Shown piece after piece: positions 1 through 6,215 of a stretch of DNA of 9,910 nucleotides. The position numbers and the translations under genes were made by a program. How positions within the stretch are numbered: position 1 is the stretch's first letter; each line of letters starts with the position of its first letter. Source of the stretch: Casp-actino8 sp046082625 (GTDB lineage Bacteria; Actinomycetota; Acidimicrobiia; Acidimicrobiales; Ilumatobacteraceae). The DNA lies in contig JBJTYE010000087.1 in the NCBI GenBank assembly GCA_046082625.1, positions 1 to 9,910 on the forward strand. Direction: 5' to 3'. The notes under the pieces were generated by a model that saw nothing but the letters and a program-made list of their open reading frames with translations, did no database searches and had not been told where the DNA came from.

Positions 1-1
1 C

Positions 2-1000
2 CGTCTTCTCTTCGCTCCGGTGGCGGTGGCCCTGGTGGCGGCATCCGCCTGCGGGGGAGATTCTTCCGGGGACCGCGGGTCGCAAGTCACCGTCTACACC
101 GGCCGGCATTACGGCATCGAGACCGTGTTCGAGGAGTTCACGGCCGCCACGGGAATCGAGGTTCGCTTCACCACCGGCTCCGATCCGGAATTACGTGAAC
201 GTCTGATCGCCGAAGGTGAGAACACGCCGGCGGATCTGGTCATCGTCGCCGACGCCGCCAACATCGCCTTGTCCGCCGAAGCCGGCATCTTGGCCGCTCT
301 CGACAGCGAGGTCCTCGAGTCGGCGATTCCCGCCGAACTGCGAGCCGAGGACGGGACGTGGTTCGCCCTCAGCCGACGTCTGCGCGTCATCATGTATTCG
401 ACCGAGCGGGTGAGTGCGCCACCGATGGACTATGCCGACCTCGGCGATCCGCGTTGGAAGGGTCGCCTGTGTCTGCGTCCGAGCACCCACCCCTACACCC
501 AGTCGTTGGTGGCGGGTCTGATCCACAACCTCGGACCCGACCGCGCTCGGTCGATCGTCGCGTCCTGGGTGGCGAACGACCCGCTCTACATCAACTCCGA
601 TACCGACATCTTGAAGGCCATCGCCGCTGGTGACTGCGATGTGGCACTGGCCAACAGCTACTACCTGGCGCGGCTTCTGACGGAGGATCCGGAATTTCCC
701 GTGGCTCTCCAATGGCCCGAGCAAGAGGGCACCGGTGCCCACTTGAACGTGAGCGCGGCCGCTGTCACCGCCGCCGCGCCGAACAAGGCCGCGGCGATCC
801 GATTGCTCGAATGGCTGGCCACCACCGGCCAGAAGACCTTCAGCGACGCCAACAACGAGTATCCCGCCGATCCATCGGTCGAGCCGGCGGCCATCCTCGT
901 CGAATTCGGACCCTTCGTAGCCGACACCGGTTCGGTGCGCCTGCTCGGACAGCTGAATCCCGAAGCGGTCGCTCTGTTGTCGGAAGTCGGATACGAATAG
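2..1000 (+). CDS. fbpA: Ferric iron ABC transporter, substrate-binding lipoprotein (5' partial)
   Basis: Periplasmic-type Fe(3+)-binding protein of the FbpA/FutA/IdiA family. It captures ferric iron outside the membrane and hands it to the permease encoded next. The frame is open to the window edge. A GTG at 20 would give 326 residues, but upstream codons read RLLFAP in frame and continue a hydrophobic signal peptide, so the true start probably lies outside. Numbering from that GTG, the lipobox is ASAC with the lipidated Cys at 11, followed by a Gly/Ser/Asp-rich linker. The mature start YTGRHY (26-31) and the Tyr pair at 214-215 (NSYYLARL) match the His/Tyr and Tyr-Tyr iron ligands known in this family; Tyr126 may be another. 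The stop is directly followed by the permease start, which indicates one operon. The promoter, and any iron-regulator box, is not in the window. Confidence 0.92.
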   Translation, partial: RLLFAPVAVALVAASACGGDSSGDRGSQVTVYTGRHYGIETVFEEFTAATGIEVRFTTGSDPELRERLIAEGENTPADLVIVADAANIALSAEAGILAALDSEVLESAIPAELRAEDGTWFALSRRLRVIMYSTERVSAPPMDYADLGDPRWKGRLCLRPSTHPYTQSLVAGLIHNLGPDRARSIVASWVANDPLYINSDTDILKAIAAGDCDVALANSYYLARLLTEDPEFPVALQWPEQEGTGAHLNVSAAAVTAAAPNKAAAIRLLEWLATTGQKTFSDANNEYPADPSVEPAAILVEFGPFVADTGSVRLLGQLNPEAVALLSEVGYE

Positions 1001-2590
1001 ATGATGTCGGTGGCCTCGGTGCGGCGACCGGGCGCCCTGCTCGGGTGGGTGGCGATCCTGGTGATCGTCGCCGTCACCGGTGCGCCGATCGCCATTCTGG
1101 CCTGGTCGGTGCTCGATCCGGCGACCGAGGTCTGGGCCGACCTGTGGCGCACGCGTCTGCCGGGGATGATCGCCGAAACCGCCCTTCTTCTCGGTGCCGT
1201 GGTCGCGGCCACGGTGCTGGTGGGAACGGGATTGGCCTGGCTGGTCAGCGCGTATGCCTTCCCGGGTCGGCGGCTCCTCGGCTGGCTGCTGGTGACCCCG
1301 CTCGCCATTCCCGGCTACGTCGGCGGATTCGTGTGGCTCGACACCTTGTCCGGGGTCGTGGGGGCGCGGTCGGTGCGCTCGCTGTGGCTGTGTGCCGTGG
1401 TGCTGACGATGTCGCTCTATCCCTACGTGTATCTCTTCGCTCGCGCCTCGTTCGCCGGTCTCGGGGCCGCGCCGGTGGCAGCGGCTCGCAGTCTCGGCGC
1501 CGGTCCGCTCGGAGTCTTCTGGCGCGTGGCGGTGCCATCGGCTCGTCCGGCCATCGCCGCGGGTGCGGCTCTCGTGGCCATGGAGGTGCTCACCGACATC
1601 GGCACGGTGAGACTCTTCAACGTCAGCACCCTTGCCGACGGCGTCATGCGCGTCTGGTTCGGCTCCGGGGATCGCAATGCCGCCACCGAAGTCGCCACCG
1701 CCCTCACCGGAGTGGCGCTATTGGTGGTGGCCGTCGAGAGGTTGACCCGCAGAGGTGCGCGCCACTCACGCAACGTCGCCGGACCGGTTCTCTCCCCGCA
1801 GGACCTGTCGCCGACGCGGGCTCTGGCCGCCATCTCGACGGGGGTCGTGGTGATCGCTCTCACCGTCGTCGTGCCGATCACCCGCTTGGTGACCTGGACG
1901 ATCGATGCGGCACGCCGCGATCAAGCCGCCACCGTCGCCGGTGGGGTGGGACACCATCTCGGCAGTTCCTTGGTGCTGGCTTCGATCGCCGCCGCCGTCT
2001 GCATCGTGACGGGAACGATGTTGGCTCTCGTCGTGGTGCACCGGGGTCGCCTGGCGCGCGTCGTCGGCCGACTGGCGACCCTGGGGTACGCCATGCCGGG
2101 ACCGGTCGTGGCCGTCGGAGTCGTGGTCACCCTGGCCGCCATCGACCGACGCCGATGGCTCCCCGACGACTTCATTCTGGTGGGGTCGCTCCTCGGTCTC
2201 GTCCTGGCGCTCGTCGTCCGGTTCCTGGCCGTGGCCTTCCAGGGAGCCGAGGCAGGACTCGACAAGATTCCGCGCCACGCCGTGGACAGTGCGCGAGTGT
2301 TGGGAGCCGGCCCAGCGCGGGTCGTGTTGCGGGTGGAGGTTCCTGCCGTGCGGTTCGGGTTGGTGGCCGCGGTGGCACTGCTGTTCGTCGACATGATGAA
2401 AGAGCTCCCGATCACGTTGCTGCTCCGACCCTTCGGTGTGGACACGTTGTCGGTGTGGGTGTGGCAGGCGACGTCGGAGAGTCTCTGGGCGCAGGCGGCC
2501 GTGCCATCGTTGGTGATGGTGGCCATCGGAATGGCCGCGGTTGGTGCCCTTCTGGTGGCTCTCGAACGTGGGGCCGGGGTGGTCTCGTGA
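1001..2590 (+). CDS. fbpB: Ferric iron ABC transporter, two-domain permease
   Basis: Integral membrane permease of the FbpB/ThiP type, 529 residues, the usual length for a fused two-domain importer subunit. Hydrophobic segments run from about residue 12 to the C-terminus in two homologous halves. Each half carries an EAA-type cytoplasmic loop that docks on the ATPase: about 160-183 (AARSLGAGPLGVFWRVAVP) and about 430-450 (SARVLGAGPARVVLRVEVP). MKELP at 466-470 is also typical of this permease family. The start ATG abuts the stop of the binding protein; a second ATG follows at 1004, so the start is uncertain by one codon. The 3' end overlaps the ATPase start by 4 bp (GTGA), consistent with translational coupling. 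The only plausible ribosome site, GGAAG near 981, lies rather far upstream. Confidence 0.93.
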   Translation: MMSVASVRRPGALLGWVAILVIVAVTGAPIAILAWSVLDPATEVWADLWRTRLPGMIAETALLLGAVVAATVLVGTGLAWLVSAYAFPGRRLLGWLLVTPLAIPGYVGGFVWLDTLSGVVGARSVRSLWLCAVVLTMSLYPYVYLFARASFAGLGAAPVAAARSLGAGPLGVFWRVAVPSARPAIAAGAALVAMEVLTDIGTVRLFNVSTLADGVMRVWFGSGDRNAATEVATALTGVALLVVAVERLTRRGARHSRNVAGPVLSPQDLSPTRALAAISTGVVVIALTVVVPITRLVTWTIDAARRDQAATVAGGVGHHLGSSLVLASIAAAVCIVTGTMLALVVVHRGRLARVVGRLATLGYAMPGPVVAVGVVVTLAAIDRRRWLPDDFILVGSLLGLVLALVVRFLAVAFQGAEAGLDKIPRHAVDSARVLGAGPARVVLRVEVPAVRFGLVAAVALLFVDMMKELPITLLLRPFGVDTLSVWVWQATSESLWAQAAVPSLVMVAIGMAAVGALLVALERGAGVVS

Positions 2591-3534
2591 GCACCGGGAC
2601 GCATCCCGTTCCCGCGTTGGCGGCCCACGGTCTCCACTGCGTTCTCGGGGAGCGCACGGTTCTCACCGACGTGAGTTTCGACGTCGCTGCGGGAGAGTTG
2701 CTGACCCTGGTGGGACCGAGCGGATGCGGCAAGTCGACCTTGTTGCGGTGTCTGGCGGGATTGTTGCCCCTGCGCGCCGGGACGGTTCGACTCGCCGGTC
2801 GCGACGTCACCGACCTTCCGGCCGAGAAGCGACGTGTGGGTCTGGTCTTCCAGGACAACGCCCTCTTCGGTCATCTGCGAGTGGACCGCAACGTGGCCTT
2901 CGGACTGCGCGATCTTCCCCGTGCCGAACGCGCCGAGCGCGTGGCAGAGGTTCTCGAGTTGGTGGGCTTGGCCAACATGGCCCGGCGGTACCCTCACCAG
3001 TTGTCGGGCGGCGAGCAGCAACGTGTGGCCGTGGCCCGGGCTCTTGCTCCGTCACCGGCGGTCGTGCTGCTCGACGAACCGTTCGGTGCCTTGGATGAAG
3101 TCTTCCGCGAGGAGTTGGGCTGGGAGATCAAATCGATCTTGGCTCGACGTGATACGGCGGCGATTCTGGTCACCCACGATCGTCACGAAGCTCTCACCCT
3201 CGGTGGCCGGGTGGCGGTCATGGAGGCGGGACGGATCGTGCAGATGGGTACGTCGCGGGAGGTCTACGAATCTCCGACCAACCGCTTCGTGGCCGAATTC
3301 ATGGCCACGACGTCGTTCGTGTCCAGCGACACGGGTGGTGATCGACTGGTACGTCCCCATCAAGTTCGGCTCCGCGCTGGTGGACCGCACACCGTGGAAC
3401 GGGTGGCCTTCCTCGGCCCGGCGTATCGCTACATCGTTCGCACCGATGACGGGTCCCGGCTGATCGCCGATCTCGGACCTGACGCACCGCTCGCGGTCGG
3501 GGCGGCCTGCGATGTCGAGATCCTGAACGACTAG
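2587..3534 (+). CDS. fbpC: Ferric iron ABC transporter, ATP-binding protein
   Basis: Cytoplasmic ATPase that powers the importer, 315 residues from a GTG at 2587 that overlaps the permease stop by 4 bp. The open frame extends far upstream, but that part is a shadow of the permease, so this start is chosen. The nucleotide-binding domain is complete: Walker A GPSGCGKST 43-51, Q-loop Gln89, signature LSGGEQQ 139-145, Walker B VVLLDEP 159-165, D-loop GALD 167-170, and switch His197. After about residue 245 comes a C-terminal extension (LVRPHQVRL and onward to 315) resembling the TOBE-like regulatory domain of FbpC/PotA-type ATPases. The gene order binding protein, permease, ATPase is the classic fbpABC arrangement. 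All key residues are present, so it should be active. The exact substrate, Fe(3+), is inferred mainly from the binding protein. Confidence 0.93.
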   Translation: MSTGTHPVPALAAHGLHCVLGERTVLTDVSFDVAAGELLTLVGPSGCGKSTLLRCLAGLLPLRAGTVRLAGRDVTDLPAEKRRVGLVFQDNALFGHLRVDRNVAFGLRDLPRAERAERVAEVLELVGLANMARRYPHQLSGGEQQRVAVARALAPSPAVVLLDEPFGALDEVFREELGWEIKSILARRDTAAILVTHDRHEALTLGGRVAVMEAGRIVQMGTSREVYESPTNRFVAEFMATTSFVSSDTGGDRLVRPHQVRLRAGGPHTVERVAFLGPAYRYIVRTDDGSRLIADLGPDAPLAVGAACDVEILND

Positions 3535-3537
3535 CGA

Positions 3538-3562
3538 ACTCGGCCGGATCCGTCCCGGGAGT
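3538..3562. terminator. Candidate bidirectional hairpin between convergent genes
   Basis: The 27-bp gap between the ATPase stop and the convergent GH18 stop can fold. ACTC (3538-3541) plus CCGG (3544-3547) pairs with CCGG (3555-3558) plus GAGT (3559-3562), leaving a GG bulge and a 7-nt loop. There is no T-tract on either side, so it is not a canonical intrinsic terminator. U-less hairpins at gene ends are proposed for high-GC actinobacteria, and the position is right. Confidence 0.4.
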
Positions 3563-4821
3563 CAGCCCACCGTGGTGGTTGTCGGCGGAGTGGCGTCGCG
3601 CAGGACGGCCTGCCAGATGGTCTCGTCCTCGAAGCCGAGAGCCCAGAGTGCGATCCCCCCGAACCCGGCGCGTTTGGCCAGGTCCATACGTTCCCGGACG
3701 CCCCTCCCATCGACGTAGTGCACCTGACGGGTCTGGACGCAGGTGGTGGTGCCGTCGCTGATCTCGAGCTCGTAGTCGAACGACCACTCCGCAGTGGTCT
3801 CGTCGTAGACGGGTGACGCTTTGCGACGTCCGATCAGATCGGCCACCGAGCGTGCGGTGACCGACGTGGTGCCGGGCACCAGGATGTTCCTGCTCCAGTT
3901 CTCCTCCGGGCAGGGGCCACGGGTCGAGACCACCCAGTTCCGCCCGTAGGTGGGGATGCCGAGGACCAGCTTCTCCGGTTTGCCGGTGGCCTCGATCGCC
4001 CCCTTGATCGCTCGTCGGACGTACTCGAGGGGAGCGATCGGTCCGGGCTCTCCGACGGAGTAGTCATAGGCCATGATCCGGATGTGATCGACGTGGTCGA
4101 CGATTCCCTCGTAGTCGTACACCCAGTATCCGCTCTCCGATGTCCGACCATCGTCGTACACCACCGGGATGCTGACCGTGAGCGTGCGCCCGTCGTCGCG
4201 CAATTCCTCGGCAACCTCGGCCACGAACGACACCCAATTCGGGCGGGTCGTCTCCCAGGTGTCACGTCCATCGGCGAAGGCGAACTGCTCGTAGTTCAGG
4301 TCGATGCCGTCGTAGTCGCCATCTTCTGCGAACGCCACGATCGCTTCGACGTGTCGTCGGCGAGTGTCCGGGTCGGCGAGGATCGCCGCCATCTGACCGG
4401 CGGGAAGCCGATCGACCAGGGACGGCACCACCCGTGCACCACGGGTGTTGTCGAGGAACTTCTCCATCAAGTCGACCGGTGCGGTCGGGTAGGTCTCGAT
4501 GCGGGTGACGCCCGTGACCTTGAACCAGAAGGGGGAGATCTCGCGCATCGACCCGGCCCGCCGCCCGATATCGGCGGCGCTGTCGTCCAATGCCCAGTAC
4601 GGGGCCCAGCCGTCGATGGCCAGGATCGTCGGTGGTCCGGGCGCGTCCTCGCTCCCGGTCATGACGGCCGCCAGAAGTGTCGCCACCATGGCCAGCACCC
4701 CGACCACGGCGAGAGTGGTACGTCTGCGTCGTCTGTCAGAGGGCGCGTCGTCCGAAGGATCCGATAGCTGATCCGACGGCCCCTGCAACAACGGATCGAC
4801 AGGCGGTCCGGACGTCGTCAC
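3562..4821 (-). CDS. Membrane-anchored GH18-like glycoside hydrolase with altered catalytic motif
   Basis: 419-residue protein of the glycoside hydrolase 18 fold (chitinase, YaaH and SleL-like spore-lytic relatives). The N-terminus has about 30 acidic, Pro/Ser-rich residues, then a run of five Arg (30-34) and a single membrane helix at about 36-54. The TIM-barrel domain (about 65-408) is therefore expected outside the cell. GH18 landmarks are DGIDLNYE at 171-178 with general acid Glu178, the strand IMAYDYS 249-255, and the terminal ALW at 391-393. The usual motif is DGxDxDxE; here the Asp two residues before the Glu is Asn176 (codon AAC at 4294-4296), so activity may be altered. Start is GTG at 4821, with AGGA about 9 nt upstream; the nearby ATG at 4829 is out of frame. 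A Thr-rich tail closes the protein. The substrate is unknown; peptidoglycan or an N-acetylhexosamine glycan is likeliest. Confidence 0.85.
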   Translation of the reverse strand: MTTSGPPVDPLLQGPSDQLSDPSDDAPSDRRRRRTTLAVVGVLAMVATLLAAVMTGSEDAPGPPTILAIDGWAPYWALDDSAADIGRRAGSMREISPFWFKVTGVTRIETYPTAPVDLMEKFLDNTRGARVVPSLVDRLPAGQMAAILADPDTRRRHVEAIVAFAEDGDYDGIDLNYEQFAFADGRDTWETTRPNWVSFVAEVAEELRDDGRTLTVSIPVVYDDGRTSESGYWVYDYEGIVDHVDHIRIMAYDYSVGEPGPIAPLEYVRRAIKGAIEATGKPEKLVLGIPTYGRNWVVSTRGPCPEENWSRNILVPGTTSVTARSVADLIGRRKASPVYDETTAEWSFDYELEISDGTTTCVQTRQVHYVDGRGVRERMDLAKRAGFGGIALWALGFEDETIWQAVLRDATPPTTTTVG

Positions 4822-4866
4822 TCGATCATCCTAGGAGTCGCACCGGCGGTGTTTCCCGCGGGCGGC

Positions 4867-4881
4867 GGCTGATCCTCAGCC
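4867..4881 (-). other. Short hairpin over the VOC gene stop codon
   Basis: GGCTGA (4867-4872) and TCAGCC (4876-4881) form a perfect 6-bp inverted repeat with a 3-nt loop that covers the stop codon of the VOC gene. It has no T-tract. It could weakly attenuate transcription between the VOC gene and the GH18 gene, which lies 54 bp downstream on the same strand, or it may be chance. Confidence 0.25.
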
Positions 4882-5244
4882 CTGAATCACGGCGAACCAA
4901 CGACCTTCGTTGTCGGGAAATGCGAAGGAGGCGATACCGGAGTGCTCGCCCACGTCGGTTGCCTGCACTCCTTTCGCCACGAGTGCAGCGCGAGCGGCGG
5001 CAAGATCCGCCACTCGAAATGCGATCGACGGCGTCGCCAGATCGAGTCCATCAGGATTGTCCTTCATCAATGCGAGAGGAACGAGCTCGAAGGAGAAGTC
5101 CTGGTCGGAGAATCCCACCTGCACGACAAAGAAGTCACCGGCTTGCTGACGACTCTTCTGCACCATGCCAACTTGTTCGGTCCAGAACTGCAGGCAGGCA
5201 CCCGGATCGCTCACGTACAGCACCACGTATCCGATCTTCATCAT
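4876..5244 (-). CDS. VOC superfamily (glyoxalase/bleomycin-resistance fold) protein
   Basis: 122-residue single-domain protein of the vicinal oxygen chelate fold, usual length for the family. Two beta-alpha-beta-beta-beta modules can be followed: KIGYVVLYVSDPGACLQFW (3-21) opens the first and TPSIAFRVADLAAARAAL (71-88) the second. The family-typical closing element is FPDNEGRWFAVIQG (109-122) with Glu113, and Glu53 sits in FELV. The first metal-ligand position holds Tyr6 rather than His, as in a common VOC subgroup, so a metal site and a substrate cannot be assigned. There are two adjacent ATG codons (5244 and 5241). GGAGG lies 3 nt before the first and 6 nt before the second, so the second has the better spacing; a further GGAGGA lies upstream. 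The gene lies 54 bp downstream of the tmRNA on the same strand and 54 bp upstream of the GH18 gene. Function is unknown. Confidence 0.85.
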   Translation of the reverse strand: MMKIGYVVLYVSDPGACLQFWTEQVGMVQKSRQQAGDFFVVQVGFSDQDFSFELVPLALMKDNPDGLDLATPSIAFRVADLAAARAALVAKGVQATDVGEHSGIASFAFPDNEGRWFAVIQG

Positions 5245-5429
5245 CGACCTCCGTTCCTCCGCCGACCCGAGGCTACGAACAGGCGCGAGAACATGCAGTG
5301 GAGCTGGGGGGAATCGAACCCCCGTCCATCAGGCGTTGAGCGCTCGTGCTACGACCATTCCCGACTTCGAGACTGACGCAATCTCATCGGCGGGTCGACT
5401 GTCCGTCATTGCTGGCGGACCACGACACG

Positions 5430-5474
5430 TCTTTCCGTGCGGTCAGCGTTCTTTCCTGCCGTCAGCGGTCTTTC
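5430..5474 (-). repeat. Imperfect 19-20 nt tandem repeat inside the tmRNA
   Basis: On the RNA strand, GAAAGA occurs three times at 5474-5469, 5455-5450 and 5435-5430, a spacing of 19 and then 20 nt. The first two copies also share CGCTGAC and a following GGCAG or CGCAC. This is within the pseudoknot region downstream of the tag frame, and may reflect duplicated pseudoknot segments. Confidence 0.6.
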
Positions 5475-5564
5475 TCGCCGTCATCCTCCGCTTCTGTTGC
5501 CGGGCTGCGGTGGATCGGCCCCGTGCGCCATTGCTGGTCACGATGTCTCTCGATGACCTGAAGA

Positions 5565-5594
5565 TCAGGCGGCGAGAGCGAACTGCTCGTTGGC
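5565..5594 (-). other. tmRNA proteolysis-tag reading frame
   Basis: The mRNA-like part of ssrA reads GCC AAC GAG CAG TTC GCT CTC GCC GCC TGA. The tag is ANEQFALAA, preceded in the cell by the Ala carried on tmRNA itself. The AN start and ALAA end are the conserved SmpB/ribosome and ClpXP recognition ends. The middle EQF differs from the NTNDY-type centre I recall for many actinobacteria. Confidence 0.93.
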
Positions 5595-5682
5595 AATTCT
5601 TTGGGTTGCCCCGTTTAGCGAGTCTGAGCAACTCGGGTCGCACGCTCGTCCAACGAGACTCATGTCGAAACCTGTCAGCCCC

Positions 5683-5765
5683 GTCGTCTTGACGTAGGAG
5701 ACACGATACCGCCTGGGTACCTGAAAGTTTCTCGGACGATCGGTCCGACCTGCGACAATTGCCCC
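5683..5765. promoter_or_regulatory. Divergent intergenic region between ssrA and dtd
   Basis: These 83 bp must hold the start signals for tmRNA (leftward) and dtd (rightward). For ssrA, TACGTC (5696-5691) and TATCGT (5708-5703) on the minus strand are possible -10 elements; neither has a convincing -35. A perfect inverted repeat TCGGAC-GATCG-GTCCGA (5732-5748) lies 17 bp before the dtd ATG and could be an operator or a chance palindrome. Confidence 0.4.
5754..5759 (+). promoter_or_regulatory. Possible -10 element for a leaderless dtd transcript
   Basis: GACAAT ends 6 bp before the dtd ATG, which would put the transcription start at or next to the A of ATG. No Shine-Dalgarno-like sequence precedes the ATG. 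Leaderless mRNAs are common in actinobacteria. The -35 region (about 5731-5736) is weak, so this is only a candidate. Confidence 0.3.
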
Positions 5766-6215
5766 ATGCGCGGTCTGGTGCAACGAGTCGAGAGCGCCGC
5801 CGTGGACGTCACCGTGGATGGCGTCACCACCCGTTCCGGCGAGATCGGCCCGGGCCTCCTGGTGCTCGTCGGAGTCACTCACACCGACACCGAGCAGATC
5901 GCCCGCAAGATGGCCGACAAGATCTGGAACCTGCGGGTCATGAACGATGCCGACGGCGTCATGAACCTCTCGGTGGCCGACACCACCAAGGCGGTGCTGG
6001 TGGTGAGCCAGTTCACCCTCTACGGCGACACCACCACCGGACGCCGGCCCAGCTGGCTGGCAGCGGCCAAACCAGAGATGGCCGAACCATTGGTGGACGC
6101 GGTCGTGTCCGAGCTTCGACGTCTGGGGGCCACCGTGGCCACCGGTCGGTTCCGCACCGACATGAAGATCACCCTCGTGAACGACGGCCCCTGTACGGTC
6201 CTCGTCGAACTATGA
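5766..6215 (+). CDS. dtd: D-aminoacyl-tRNA deacylase
   Basis: 149-residue cytoplasmic enzyme, standard length, which hydrolyses D-amino acids (and mischarged Gly) from tRNA and so protects translation from wrong-handed residues. It opens with MRGLVQRV, the family's typical start. The active-site signatures are SQFTLYGD at 81-88 and the Gly-cisPro dipeptide Gly141-Pro142 in LVNDGPCTV. TGRRPSW (91-97) also fits. Cys143 sits where Val is usual in the second motif, a mild change. The ATG at 5766 has no ribosome site but a -10-like hexamer just upstream, suggesting a leaderless message. It diverges from ssrA. Its last 47 bp, which include the Gly-Pro codons, overlap the convergent lnt 3' end. Confidence 0.95.
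   Translation: MRGLVQRVESAAVDVTVDGVTTRSGEIGPGLLVLVGVTHTDTEQIARKMADKIWNLRVMNDADGVMNLSVADTTKAVLVVSQFTLYGDTTTGRRPSWLAAAKPEMAEPLVDAVVSELRRLGATVATGRFRTDMKITLVNDGPCTVLVEL

Larger units (their letters stand above)
5299..5682 (-). ncRNA. ssrA: Transfer-messenger RNA (tmRNA), one-piece
   Basis: 384-nt RNA that, with SmpB, frees stalled ribosomes and tags the incomplete protein for proteolysis. The 5' end is GGGGCTGACAGGTTTCGACA (5682 downward). The 3' end is the T-arm GGTTCGATTCC and CAGCTCCA ending at 5299. The acceptor stem pairs GGGGCTG with CAGCTCC, including one G-U pair. CCA is not encoded (CTG follows). The tag frame starts with the resume codon GCC at 5592-5594 and gives ANEQFALAA, then TGA. 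Downstream is a pseudoknot region with a GTCCG/CGGAC stem (5401-5420) and a short tandem repeat (5430-5474). The T-arm alone might be mistaken for a tRNA, but no anticodon arm fits. It lies divergently from dtd. No clear terminator follows it. Confidence 0.96.

Noticed and set aside
712..2586. Long open frame in front of the iron-transporter ATPase, which would give a 940-residue protein
   Set aside because: The upstream part is Arg/Gly-rich, without domain features, and lies in another frame over the binding protein and permease genes. The ATPase domain begins after the GTG at 2587.
1921..3021. 366-codon open frame on the minus strand
   Set aside because: It is antisense to the permease and ATPase genes, has low-complexity Thr/Arg/Ala composition and no recognisable domain; high GC commonly yields such shadows.
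4876..5244. VOC protein as an antibiotic-resistance or glyoxalase I enzyme
   Set aside because: The fold is shared by many functions, and the usual first metal-ligand His is Tyr here; nothing in the sequence or neighbours points to a substrate.
5299..5345. tRNA-like T-arm and acceptor end
   Set aside because: It belongs to the tmRNA 3' end; the acceptor partner is 384 nt away at 5676-5682, and no anticodon arm is present.
5165..5692. 175-codon open frame on the plus strand across the tmRNA
   Set aside because: It is antisense to a structurally convincing tmRNA, has no ribosome site and no protein-family resemblance.
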